A stretch of DNA of 57,815 bases from Myxococcales bacterium. GTDB taxonomy: Bacteria; Myxococcota_A; Polyangia; Haliangiales; Haliangiaceae. The stretch lies in the NCBI GenBank assembly GCA_011526095.1, contig WYBA01000033.1, forward strand, positions 1-57,815. Direction: 5' to 3'. Shown here one piece after another: positions 15,654 to 24,528 of the stretch; position 1 is the first letter of the stretch, and every line of letters starts with the position of its first letter. The translations under genes were made by a program, and so were the position numbers. The notes under the pieces are model-generated. The model saw only the letters and a list, made by a program, of their open reading frames with translations, ran no database searches and was not told the DNA's origin.

Positions 15654-15703
15654 CGCTCATCCTGAGCAGGCCCGAGCGCGAGCGAGGGCCGTGTCGAAGG
15701 ACG
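15652..15703 (-). repeat. Hairpin repeat element, copy R4
   Basis: This shorter copy lacks the GACTGTC end. The inner stem is GGCCC/GGGCC. The outer stem CATCCT/AGGACG contains one G-T type mismatch. It is separated from R5 by a few more hexamers. Confidence 0.75.
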
Positions 15704-15725
15704 CCTCCGCCTCCGTCGGGGAGCC

Positions 15726-15786
15726 CCCGCTCGTCCTGAGCAGGGCCGAGCGCCAGCGAGGCCCGTGTCGAAGGACGCTGACAGTC
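15726..15786 (-). repeat. Hairpin repeat element, copy R5
   Basis: This copy lies 53 bp past the stop of the first giant kinase gene and is oriented with the GACTGTC end nearest that gene. It is nearly identical to the reverse of R1. Stems are CGTCCT/AGGACG and GGGCC/GGCCC. Confidence 0.8.
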
Positions 15787-15839
15787 AAGTGCGCCCCGGC
15801 GCGCTCCCCGCCACCCGCCGCCCGCCCCCGCTCACCTCG

Positions 15840-18800
15840 TCAGTCCGTCACGCCCAGCCGCGCGGCCGCCGCGACCGTCGCCGCGTTCTCGCTCACGTGA
15901 TCGAGGAAGCTCGCCTCCCACGCCGGATCGCCCAGCCGCTTCGCGCGCGTGCGCAGGCGCTGCAGCGCGACCCACGCGATCGTGCCGGCGTCGTCGCGGC
16001 GGCCCGTCGCCTCGAGCGCCTCGACGTAGGCGAGCCGGATCACCGCCTCGCTGTCCTCCACGATCCCGCCGGCCTCGATCACGTCGTACGCGGCCGCGGC
16101 GCGCGTGAACGCCTCGGCCACGGCCGCCTCGTCGGCCGGCCCCCGCGCCAGCAGCAGGCGCGCGAGCTGCGCGTCGAGCGCGGCCCGCGTCGGCGGGTGC
16201 GCCTCGGCCAGCGCCAGGCCCTCGCGCAGCACGGCCTCGGCCTCGGCCGGGCGCGCGCGCCACGCGTCCGCCAGCTCGGCACACGCCGTCGCCTCGCCGC
16301 GCGCGTCGCCGTGCTCGCGGTAGGCCGCGCGCGCCGCGCGCAGCAGCGCCTCGGCCTCCGCGTCGCGCCCGACGACGGCGAGCAGGCCCCCGAGGTGCTC
16401 GCGCGCGTGCGCCAGCGTCGACCACGCGCCGAGCCGCTCGGCCTCCGCGACGCTCTTGCGCAGCACCTCCTCGGCGCGCTCGTACTGGCCGATCAGCGCC
16501 AGCACGTGGCCGTGGTGCATCCGCTGCAGGCACGTGTTGCGCAGGTCTCCCGCCGCCGCGTACGCCGCGATCGACTTCTCCACCGACCGCGCCGCGCGCC
16601 CCAGCTCGCCGTCGCGCATCGCCGCCAGGTAGCGCAAGTACTCGACCCAGCCGGTCGCCGCGTCGCCCGGCGGCAGCCGCGGCGCGTGGCTCTGGACGAA
16701 CGCCAGCACCTTGCGCAGCCCGTCGACGATCCCCGCGAACAGCAGGAAGTTGGCGAGCTTCACCGCCGCGATCACCGCGTGCGACCGCACCTCGTCCGGC
16801 GGCGGCTGGCGCAGCAGATCGCCCGCGAGCTCGACCAGCCGCTCGGTGTCGCCGAGCGGCCCCGCCGACCACGCCGTCGCGCCCAGCGCCGCGTACCACC
16901 GCGCGCCGCGCGCCGGCAGCGTCGCGAGCGCGACCACGCCCGCGGTCACGGCGCGCGCGTGCTCGCCGCGCCACCACGCCGCCTCGGCCTCGAGCCAGCG
17001 CAGCGTGCCGCGCGCCTCGCCGTCCGCGCCCGCCGCGAGCCCGCGCCGGCACAGCGCGAGCGCGCCCGCGACGTCGTCGCCGACCAGCGCGGCCTCGGCG
17101 GCGCGGACGTAGCACGGCACCGCCGCGTCGGGCGTCCCCGCCCGCTCGTAGTGCTCGGCGAGGATCGCCGGCGCCTCGCCCATCGACTCGAGCCACTCCG
17201 CCGCGAGCCGGTGCGCCAGCCGGCGATCGTCGTCGGGCAGCGTGCCGTACGCGGCGTCGCGCACCAGCGCGTGGCGGAACGCGAGCTGGCGCTCCTTGCC
17301 GAACCGCGACTCCGCCGTCGCGATCACGTACTCGCGCTCGATCAGCAGCTCCAGCCGCGACGTCACGGCCGAGGCGTACGCGGCGCCGCCGACGAGGTGG
17401 ACGACCGCGCCCGGCCAGAACACCTGCCCCAGCACCGCTGCCGCGCGCAGCAGGCGCCGCGCGTCGCCGTCGAGCGTCGCCAGGCGCGCCTCGACCGTGG
17501 CCAGCACGGTCTCCGGCCACGCGTCGCCGCCCGCGTCGCCACCGTCGGCGCTCGCGCCGCGCTCGGCCCGCGCGCGCACCAGCTCCTCGAGGAAGAACGG
17601 GTTGCCCGCGCTCTTGTCGACGAGCTGGGCGACGACCTCGTCGCCGGCGCCCGCGCCCAGCGCCGCTCGCGCGAGCTGCTGCGTCGCCGCCGGCGCCAGC
17701 GGCGCGAGCTGCACGGTCGTCACGCCGTGGTCCGCCCACAGCCGCGGGAACCGCTCCGCCACCTCCGGCCGCGCCATCGCCAGCACGAACACCGGGCCGG
17801 CGACGTTGCGCAGCACGCCGTCGAACAGCGCGAGCGTCCCCGGGTCGGCCCAGTGGACGTCGTCGAGGACGACCACCAGCGGCGCGCGCGCCGCCTCCGC
17901 CGCCGTCCAGTCCTCGACCGCGCGGCGGATCTGGTCGCCGAGCGCGACCGGATCGACCGCGGCGTCGCCCCGCGCCGTCGGATCGAGCAGCTCGGTGATC
18001 GCCGCGACGACGCGCGTCGCGGCGTCGCCGGCCAGCACCTCGCGCACGCGCGTCTCGATCGTCTGGCGGCTCGCCGCCGTGATCTGCTCGCCGACCATGC
18101 CGAGCGCGCGCCGCAGGATCCGCGCGACCGGCGCGAACGGCGCGCTCGCCGCGAGCGCGTCGGCGTAGCCGCGCCACACCGCGGCGCCCTCGCGCTCGAG
18201 CTGGACCAGCAGCTCGGCGGCGAGCCGGGACTTGCCCGCGCCCGGCGCGCCGATCACCAGCGCCGCCGCCGGCCGGCCGTCCTCGACGCAGCCGTCGTAG
18301 ACCCCGCGCAGCAGGCGCACCTCGCGCGTCCGCCCGACGAACGGCGTGACCACGCCGCACACCTGGCGCAGCGCCTGCCGCTCCATCGCCTCGCCGACGA
18401 GCCGGATCGCGCGGGTGCCGCGATCGACCTCGAGCCGGCCCTCGACCAGCGACGCGGTGACGTCGTCGACCAGGATCGTCCCGGCCGCCTCGTCGGTGAC
18501 GAGCTGGGCGGCGCGATCGAACGCGCCGTGGGTGATCGTGCTGCCGGTGTGGCCGCGGCCGGTCGCGATCGCGATCCGCGCGTCGGGGAAGCGGTCGCGC
18601 AGCGCCAGCGCGAACCGCCCGGCGCGCGTCGCCATCTCGGTCGCGCCCTCGCCGGCGAACACCACCGCCCACGTCCCGTCGGCGAGCCGCTCGAACGTGC
18701 CGCGCATCGGGCCGGCCAGCCGCATCGCGAGCACGGTGTCGGCGTCGCTGCCGATCGCCACGGTCGGCTGATCGCGGCCGCTGCGCGTCGCCTCGTCCGG

Positions 18801-19739
18801 CCCCGCCTTGGCGACCCGGCGCGGCGCGCCGGCGTCGCGCCGCACCAGCACGCTCGACAGGATCCGGTCCTCGCCGCCGGTGATCCCGGTGGTCGTCGCC
18901 TCGGGCGCCGCCGACAGCGCCACCGCCGGCGCGACGTCCCACAGCGCGCGCGCGAGCGCCGCGCCGTCGGCGTAGCGGGCGGTGCGCTCCTTGGCGAGCG
19001 CGAGCGCGGTGACGACGTGGATCGCCGGCGGCAGATCGGGCCGCACCGAGGACAGCGGCGGCGGCTCGTCGAACAGCACCTTGGTCAGCACGGCGATCGT
19101 GTTCGCGGCGTCGAACGGCGGCGTCCCGGCGAGGCACCGGAACAGCACCGCGCCGAGCGCGAACACGTCGACGCGGGCGTCGAGGTCGCGCTCGCCGCGC
19201 GCCTGCTCCGGCGCCATGTACCCGGGCGTGCCGAGCGCAGTGCCGGTCTGGGTGTCGGGCCGCCCGCCGACCATCGACCGCGCGACGCCGAAGTCGAGCA
19301 GCTTGGCGCGCGCCGGATCGCCGCCGGGCAGGAAGATGTTCGACGGCTTGACGTCGCGGTGGACGATCCCGCGCGCGTGCGCGACGCCGAGCGCCTCGGC
19401 GATCCGCGCGAGCATCGCGACCGCGTCGGCGGGCGCCAGCGGCGCGCGGTCGAGCCGCTCGGCCAGGTCCTCGCCGTCGAGCCACTCCATCGCCAGGTAG
19501 TAGCCCTCGCGCGCGCGGCCGTGCGCGACGTAGCGGACGATCGCGTCGTGCGCGAGGTCGGCGAGCAGCTGCGCCTCGTGCTCGAACCGCGCCCGGTCGG
19601 CGAGCCGCTCCTCCTTGAGCAGCTTGACCGCGACCGTCTGGCCGGTGACGCGATCGCGCGCGCGGTACACCGAGCCCATCCCGCCGGTCCCCCGGCGTTC
19701 CCCCAGCTCGAACCGGACCGCGATCGGCTCGTCGCCCAT
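15840..19739 (-). CDS. PknK-like Ser/Thr kinase with cyclase-like, AAA ATPase and TPR-type domains
   Basis: This is a 1,299-residue cytoplasmic signalling protein. Residues 1-270 are a Hanks kinase: GTGGMGSVY loop, VAVKLL (Lys39), HRDVKPSN (about 127-134), DFG (149-151) and GYMAPE. Residues about 330-440 resemble a class III cyclase homology domain without clear catalytic residues. Residues about 465-760 form a STAND/AAA-type ATPase with Walker A GAPGAGKSRL and Walker B VVVLDDVHWAD. The C-terminal 400 residues are helical repeats of TPR type. It probably phosphorylates partners in response to a signal read by the ATPase/repeat part. It is paralogous to the gene at 28860-32777. The stop is followed by hairpins R5 and R4. 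Confidence 0.92.
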   Translation of the reverse strand: MGDEPIAVRFELGERRGTGGMGSVYRARDRVTGQTVAVKLLKEERLADRARFEHEAQLLADLAHDAIVRYVAHGRAREGYYLAMEWLDGEDLAERLDRAPLAPADAVAMLARIAEALGVAHARGIVHRDVKPSNIFLPGGDPARAKLLDFGVARSMVGGRPDTQTGTALGTPGYMAPEQARGERDLDARVDVFALGAVLFRCLAGTPPFDAANTIAVLTKVLFDEPPPLSSVRPDLPPAIHVVTALALAKERTARYADGAALARALWDVAPAVALSAAPEATTTGITGGEDRILSSVLVRRDAGAPRRVAKAGPDEATRSGRDQPTVAIGSDADTVLAMRLAGPMRGTFERLADGTWAVVFAGEGATEMATRAGRFALALRDRFPDARIAIATGRGHTGSTITHGAFDRAAQLVTDEAAGTILVDDVTASLVEGRLEVDRGTRAIRLVGEAMERQALRQVCGVVTPFVGRTREVRLLRGVYDGCVEDGRPAAALVIGAPGAGKSRLAAELLVQLEREGAAVWRGYADALAASAPFAPVARILRRALGMVGEQITAASRQTIETRVREVLAGDAATRVVAAITELLDPTARGDAAVDPVALGDQIRRAVEDWTAAEAARAPLVVVLDDVHWADPGTLALFDGVLRNVAGPVFVLAMARPEVAERFPRLWADHGVTTVQLAPLAPAATQQLARAALGAGAGDEVVAQLVDKSAGNPFFLEELVRARAERGASADGGDAGGDAWPETVLATVEARLATLDGDARRLLRAAAVLGQVFWPGAVVHLVGGAAYASAVTSRLELLIEREYVIATAESRFGKERQLAFRHALVRDAAYGTLPDDDRRLAHRLAAEWLESMGEAPAILAEHYERAGTPDAAVPCYVRAAEAALVGDDVAGALALCRRGLAAGADGEARGTLRWLEAEAAWWRGEHARAVTAGVVALATLPARGARWYAALGATAWSAGPLGDTERLVELAGDLLRQPPPDEVRSHAVIAAVKLANFLLFAGIVDGLRKVLAFVQSHAPRLPPGDAATGWVEYLRYLAAMRDGELGRAARSVEKSIAAYAAAGDLRNTCLQRMHHGHVLALIGQYERAEEVLRKSVAEAERLGAWSTLAHAREHLGGLLAVVGRDAEAEALLRAARAAYREHGDARGEATACAELADAWRARPAEAEAVLREGLALAEAHPPTRAALDAQLARLLLARGPADEAAVAEAFTRAAAAYDVIEAGGIVEDSEAVIRLAYVEALEATGRRDDAGTIAWVALQRLRTRAKRLGDPAWEASFLDHVSENAATVAAAARLGVTD

Positions 19740-19756
19740 CCGGGCCGATTATCGCC

Positions 19757-21952
19757 CTAGTCCGCCGTCCCGTCGAGACACAGCAGGTAGGCGATCAGGT
19801 CGTCGAGGTCGCCGGCCGACAGGGCCGAGGTCGCCCCGTGGGCGTCGTCGGGGTTCTCGTCGACGAGCACCGCGCGCAGGGTCGGCGCGCGGCCGTCGTG
19901 GAGGTAGGGCGCCGAGTGCCACAGCCCGTGCAGCGTCGGCGTGTCGAGCCCGACGAGCGGGCCGCCGAGCCGCTGGCCGCTCGCCGCCGTCAGCGTGCCG
20001 ACGTCGTGCAGGCGCGGCGTCGCGGGCGCGACGAGCGCGCTGTCGGTCAGGCGCGGGCCGGCGTGGCAGGCGTCGCAGCCCGCGGCCACGAACACCGCGG
20101 CGCCGCGCGCCGCCGCCGCGGGGAGCGAGCCGTCCGGCGCGCGCCACGGGCTCGGCGGCTCCGCGAACGTCGCGACGTAGGCGGCGAGCGCGTCGAGGTC
20201 CGCGCTGACGCCCGCCTTGGGATCGCCGAGCGTGGTGTCGCGCGTGCCGGTGTGGAAGTCCACGTCGGCCATCAGGCCGGTGCCGCCGAACGCACCGCGG
20301 ATGTCGTGCTCGAAGTCCTGGATCTCGTCGAAGTTGGCGCTCCAGTGGACCGGGCCGTCGCCGGTGCCGGCGCGCCCGACCAGGGCGATCGTGTTGCGCA
20401 GCCCCTCGCCGCGGTCGGTGAAGTCCCACGTCCGGCCGTCGTCGAGCCCCTCCTGGTGGCAGTGCGCGCACGCCAGGTAGCCGTCCTTGGCGAGCCGCTC
20501 GTCGGCGCTGTCGTGGAACAGCTGCTTGCCGCGCAGCACCGCGGGCGCCAGCGGCTCGGCCGCGACCAGCGGCAGCCGCGCCCACGGCGCGGGCGCCTCG
20601 GCGAAGCTGGAGACGCTGTAGCCGACGAGCTCGCGCGACAGCGCGGCGTCGACGACGAGCGTCGTGTCGCCGAGCAGCGCGGCGCCGGCGGGGGCGTAGC
20701 CGACGTCCTGGACCGCGCCCGCCTGCGCGCCGGTGAGCACGTCGATCCGCTCGACCGAGCGGTTGCCCGGCATGACGACGTAGACGTAGTCGCCGCGCCT
20801 GGACAGCGCGCCCGCGGCGGCGAGCCCGCGATCGTCGAACTGCTTGCGCCGCGCGAAGTCCTCCTCGCCCGCGACGAGATCGACGTACGAGATCACCGCG
20901 CGCATGGTGGTCTCGAACGTCAGCGGCTCGCCCGAGCGGTACGCGCCGCGCGCGAGGTTCTGCTGGATCGACGGGACGATCGCCGTGCGTCCGTCGGGCG
21001 TGATCAGGATCTGGCCGAGGTACGACGGCACGCCGCCGATCTCGGTGTCGCTGCCGCCCTGGGGATCGACCGCGAGCGTGATCGTCCGCGTCACCTCGCC
21101 GGCGTCGGAGATCACCGCGAGCTGGCCGCCGTCGTCGGGCGAGCGCCACCGCGCGACGATCACGCCGCCGCCCGGGTAGGCGCTGATCGCGCGCACGTCG
21201 GGCAGCGCCGCGAACCGCGCGCCCGGGTCGTCCGGCGTCGCGAACCGCGCGACCTCGCCCGTGCCCTGCAGCGACACCCACAGCGCGCCGTCGTCGGCGA
21301 CGACGACGCCGTACGGGCGCGCGCCGCGGGGCAGCGCGAGCCGCCGCCCCGCCCCGCCGGCGAGCCGCACCAGATCGACGGCGTCGCCGCCCTGGCACGC
21401 CACCGCGAGGTAGGCGCCCCACAGCGCCACGGTCCGCGGGGTCGCGCAGGTCGGCGCGCGCCGCTCGATCGTGAACGGCGCGGTCACCCGCGCGACCACG
21501 ACCTCGTCGCTGTCGGGGCTCACCGCCGCGACGCGCCACTCGTCGGGCACGGCGACGATCGAGGCGGAGGCCCGCGGCGTGTGGGTGAGCGGGTGGGTGA
21601 TCGTGACGCTGACCGCGTCGGTGCGGCGCCGGCCGTCGGTGGTGCGGACCGTGAGCACCGCCTGGTAGCGTCCCGGCGCGGTGTAGATCGTCGTGGCGAC
21701 GGCCTCGGGCCGCGGCACCACCCAGCCCGAGCCGTCGCCGAAGCTCCACTGGTAGACGTCCGCGCCGGTCGAGGCCGACCCGTCGAGCGTCACCGGCTCG
21801 CCGACGACGCCGTACAGATCCGGGCCGGCGTTGGCGGCGAGCTCGACCGCCGCGTCGACGCCCGCGTCGTGCGACGCGAGGTGCTCGTCCGCGCCGCCGC
21901 ACGCCGCGGCCGCGAGCGCCACCGCCACCGCCGCGACGCGCGCCCGCGTCAC
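19757..21952 (-). CDS. Lipoprotein fusing a PKD domain, beta-propeller and di-haem cytochrome c peroxidase-like domain
   Basis: The protein has 731 residues. The GTG start overlaps the upstream LVIVD gene's stop by 4 nt (GTGA). The lipobox AAAACGG is near residue 17. Residues about 40-115 are a PKD domain (DGSASTGADVYQWSFGDGSG). Residues about 120-440 form a YVTN-like beta-propeller (PYGVVVADDGALWVS, RSVERIDVLTGAQ). The C-terminal part has two haem c sites, CAHCH (about 495) and CDACH (about 626), with HGLWHSAPYLHDGR typical of the CCP/MauG family. It is probably an outer-surface redox protein reducing peroxide or oxidising a protein partner. It is expected to work with the co-translated LVIVD protein. 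The substrate is unknown. Confidence 0.85.
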   Translation of the reverse strand: MTRARVAAVAVALAAAACGGADEHLASHDAGVDAAVELAANAGPDLYGVVGEPVTLDGSASTGADVYQWSFGDGSGWVVPRPEAVATTIYTAPGRYQAVLTVRTTDGRRRTDAVSVTITHPLTHTPRASASIVAVPDEWRVAAVSPDSDEVVVARVTAPFTIERRAPTCATPRTVALWGAYLAVACQGGDAVDLVRLAGGAGRRLALPRGARPYGVVVADDGALWVSLQGTGEVARFATPDDPGARFAALPDVRAISAYPGGGVIVARWRSPDDGGQLAVISDAGEVTRTITLAVDPQGGSDTEIGGVPSYLGQILITPDGRTAIVPSIQQNLARGAYRSGEPLTFETTMRAVISYVDLVAGEEDFARRKQFDDRGLAAAGALSRRGDYVYVVMPGNRSVERIDVLTGAQAGAVQDVGYAPAGAALLGDTTLVVDAALSRELVGYSVSSFAEAPAPWARLPLVAAEPLAPAVLRGKQLFHDSADERLAKDGYLACAHCHQEGLDDGRTWDFTDRGEGLRNTIALVGRAGTGDGPVHWSANFDEIQDFEHDIRGAFGGTGLMADVDFHTGTRDTTLGDPKAGVSADLDALAAYVATFAEPPSPWRAPDGSLPAAAARGAAVFVAAGCDACHAGPRLTDSALVAPATPRLHDVGTLTAASGQRLGGPLVGLDTPTLHGLWHSAPYLHDGRAPTLRAVLVDENPDDAHGATSALSAGDLDDLIAYLLCLDGTAD

Positions 21953-23544
21953 GACCCCGCCGTGGTGAACGTGATCGTGACGCTCTCCGCGATCGCGTTG
22001 CCGCTGTAGTCGGTCAGCCCGCCCGCCGGCACCTCGAGCGTGTACGCCGTCCCCGGCGCCAGCGGCTCGAACGGCGCGAAGTTGACGATCGTCTCCTGCG
22101 CCGAGACGTAGCCGTTGATCCGCGTCTGCGCCGGGTCCGTCCCCGTCGGGTAGAGCCGCACCGAGCCCGGCCACGCGCTCTTCGGATCGACCAGCTCCGA
22201 CAGCGTGAAGCCGACGCGCGAGGTCACGGGCACGTCGATCGCGCCGTCGGCCGGCACCGACCACGTCAGGCGCGGCGCGCGCGTGTCCGGCGCGAGCTGC
22301 CACGGCGCGACCGCGCTGCCGCGATCCTCCTCGGCCTCGTCGTCGACCGACAGCACGACGACGTTGCCGATCGGCGTGATCGTGTCGAGGTCGCCGGCGA
22401 GCGTCAGCCGGGTGACCTCGGTGATCGCCGCCGGGTCCGACACGTCGTAGATCGTCGCGAAGCTGCCCTCGCCCTCGAACGCGTACTCGTCCATGACGAA
22501 CACGTAGCCGCCGTTGCCGTTCGAGTCGATGCCGCCGACGCGCGTCGGCGCCGACGGGTCGCGGATGTCGTAGATCATCAGACCGCCGCCGGAGTCCTTG
22601 CGCGCGAAGTAGACGTGCCCGTTCGCGACCGTCGAGAAGTACGCCTCGCGCACGTCGCCGGCGCCGTCGCGGGCGAGGAAGTCGCCGCCCGGGATCGGCT
22701 GCGGCGCCTCGGGATCGCTGACGTCCATCAGCACGGCGCGCGCGCTCTCGGCGCCGGTGACGACCATCAGGTTGCCGATCACCTGGACCTGGCCGGCGCG
22801 CAGCGTCGGCTCGAACGGGACGGTGGCGACCAGCCGCGGCGCGCGCGGGAGCGTCGCGTCGACGATGTAGACGCCGTTGTCGGCGCCGGCGACGTAGACG
22901 TACGGCGCCTGCCAGAACACCGACAGCGTCGGGCGCGCGTAGGCGTCGGGGTAGAAGCAGCCCGGCAGCGGCATCGCCGCGACCTCGACCGCCGCCGTCG
23001 GATCCGAGATGTCCCAGAACAGGATCCCGCACTCGAGGCTGTTGCCCCACGACACCATGTTCGTCACCGCCCACGCGCCGCCATGGAAGGTGAAGCCGAG
23101 CGAGTGCGTCTCGCGCATCCGCTCCGCCGGCCCGGCGCCGACGCGGGTGGGGTTGCACGGGTCGCTGACGTCGAAGAACGCCAGGCCGCCCGACATGCCG
23201 TACTCCGGCGCGTAGGGCATGACGAGGTAGCCGTCGACCATCTGCACGAGGTTGTGGTGGTCGTCGGGATCGCTGTCGCCGCCGTCGAGGTACGCGCACG
23301 TCTGGTACAGCGCGGCCTCGTCGAACGTGACCTGCGGCCCGCCGGGGCCGCGGTTGGCCGGCCACGCGCCCGGCTCGGGGTACGGGCCACCGCCGGTCGG
23401 CGGCCCGCCGTCCCAGCCGCCGGGCACCGCGTCGGGCGCGGGCGCCGCGTCGGGCACGTCGGCCGCGTCATCGCCACCGCAGGCCCCGCAGATGGTGACC
23501 GTGATCGCGGTCGCGAGCGCGAACATGCGGCGCGTCGTCCTCAT
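21949..23544 (-). CDS. LVIVD-repeat lipoprotein with C-terminal SbsA Ig-like domain
   Basis: The protein has 531 residues and a lipobox ICGACGG around residue 22, followed by a Pro-Asp-Ala linker. Residues about 85-400 hold several LVIVD-type blades (GLAFFDVSDPCNPTRVG, ILFWDISDPT, AVLMDVSDPEAPQPI, MIYDIRDPSAPTRVG), forming a beta-propeller. The C-terminal 110 residues look like a Big_5/SbsA Ig domain (VPADGAIDVPVTSRVGFTLS). The start is ATG 23544; ATG 23526 is possible. It overlaps the downstream di-haem lipoprotein gene by GTGA. It is probably a surface scaffold or ligand-binding partner of that enzyme. Confidence 0.85.
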   Translation of the reverse strand: MRTTRRMFALATAITVTICGACGGDDAADVPDAAPAPDAVPGGWDGGPPTGGGPYPEPGAWPANRGPGGPQVTFDEAALYQTCAYLDGGDSDPDDHHNLVQMVDGYLVMPYAPEYGMSGGLAFFDVSDPCNPTRVGAGPAERMRETHSLGFTFHGGAWAVTNMVSWGNSLECGILFWDISDPTAAVEVAAMPLPGCFYPDAYARPTLSVFWQAPYVYVAGADNGVYIVDATLPRAPRLVATVPFEPTLRAGQVQVIGNLMVVTGAESARAVLMDVSDPEAPQPIPGGDFLARDGAGDVREAYFSTVANGHVYFARKDSGGGLMIYDIRDPSAPTRVGGIDSNGNGGYVFVMDEYAFEGEGSFATIYDVSDPAAITEVTRLTLAGDLDTITPIGNVVVLSVDDEAEEDRGSAVAPWQLAPDTRAPRLTWSVPADGAIDVPVTSRVGFTLSELVDPKSAWPGSVRLYPTGTDPAQTRINGYVSAQETIVNFAPFEPLAPGTAYTLEVPAGGLTDYSGNAIAESVTITFTTAGS

Positions 23545-23632
23545 CGGCGAGCAGCCTAACAGAGCCGAGGCGGCGAGACCGCGGACGAAGGTTGGACTGC
23601 GGGCCGCGAAACCTCCCCGCCGGCGCCGCGCG

Positions 23633-24496
23633 TCATTTCTTCGTCGACTTCGCCGGCGGCGCCGGCGTGGAGGGCGCCGGCTTCGGCCCGAGCACGCCGA
23701 GCAGCGCGCGGTAGCTGTTCTGGGTCGGCGCGCCGCCGTGGCAGGCGCGCTTCTTGTGCTCGCCGCACGGCACGTCCTTGTCGACGAACTTCTTGGCGCC
23801 GCACGGCTTGAGGTACGTCATCACGTCGCTGCACAGGTAGGCGTGATCGAGGCCGTAGGCGTGCGCGACCTCCATGCCGATCGTCTCGCAGGTCGGCTGG
23901 ACCTGGTGGCGCATCGCGCCGGCGAACGCGAACACGACGGGGCGGTTGATCACGCCGCCGTGGAACGGCGCGAGCCCGGCGACGCTCTTCTTCTTGCCGC
24001 CGATGTCGGCCGGCTTGCCACCGACGGGGACGAACACGTAGTCGTCGTGCGCCGGGCGCTGGTCGGTGACGACGACGTCGAACGGCGCGAACAGCTTCTG
24101 CACGCACGCCACCAGCTTCTTCCAGCTGGCGGCGCTGCCCTTCCAGCCGGGCAGCTTCACCGGGCCGTCCGGGTGGTAGTGCTGCACGACGCTCGACACG
24201 CCGCGCGGCGCGTCGTCCTGGCCGGGCGTGATCGTGACCGGCGCCTTCTCGAGGAAGATCACCTTCGACGGGCCCGGCGGCTCCGGCGGCAGCACGATCT
24301 CGACGACCTCGCCCGGCGCCGGCATCTCCCACTTCCCGGTCTCGACCCGGCGCGCGATCACGATGCCGACGTAGATCCCGGCGCCGATCGCGAGCACGAG
24401 CGCGCCGGCGATCACCGGCCACATCCACGCGGGGCGGGGACGACGCGGCGCGGGGGCGGCGCAGCGCGGCGGCACCGCCGGGGGACGTGCGGACAT
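23633..24496 (-). CDS. Membrane-anchored metzincin-like protein with altered zinc motif
   Basis: The 287-residue protein has one N-terminal membrane helix (about residues 25-48). Residues 208-218 read MEVAHAYGLDH, which matches the metzincin motif HExxHxxGxxH except that the first His is Met. A Met-turn-like CSDVMTY follows at about 222-228. Glu209, His212 and His218 remain. Pairs of cysteines nearby suggest disulfides in an extracytoplasmic domain. Known metzincins need three His ligands, so this one may be inactive, or may use Met or another residue. The Lys-rich tail is unusual. It is probably in the same minus-strand run as the downstream lipoproteins. Confidence 0.65.
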   Translation of the reverse strand: MSARPPAVPPRCAAPAPRRPRPAWMWPVIAGALVLAIGAGIYVGIVIARRVETGKWEMPAPGEVVEIVLPPEPPGPSKVIFLEKAPVTITPGQDDAPRGVSSVVQHYHPDGPVKLPGWKGSAASWKKLVACVQKLFAPFDVVVTDQRPAHDDYVFVPVGGKPADIGGKKKSVAGLAPFHGGVINRPVVFAFAGAMRHQVQPTCETIGMEVAHAYGLDHAYLCSDVMTYLKPCGAKKFVDKDVPCGEHKKRACHGGAPTQNSYRALLGVLGPKPAPSTPAPPAKSTKK

Positions 24497-24528
24497 CACA
24501 CCGATGATGCCACGTCCACCGGCGCGGC

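Noticed and set aside
15765..19760. A 1,331-codon open frame on the plus strand opposite the first giant kinase
   Set aside because: It is an Arg/Ala-rich mirror of the kinase gene, caused by GC-rich third positions. It has no motif, start signal or family match.
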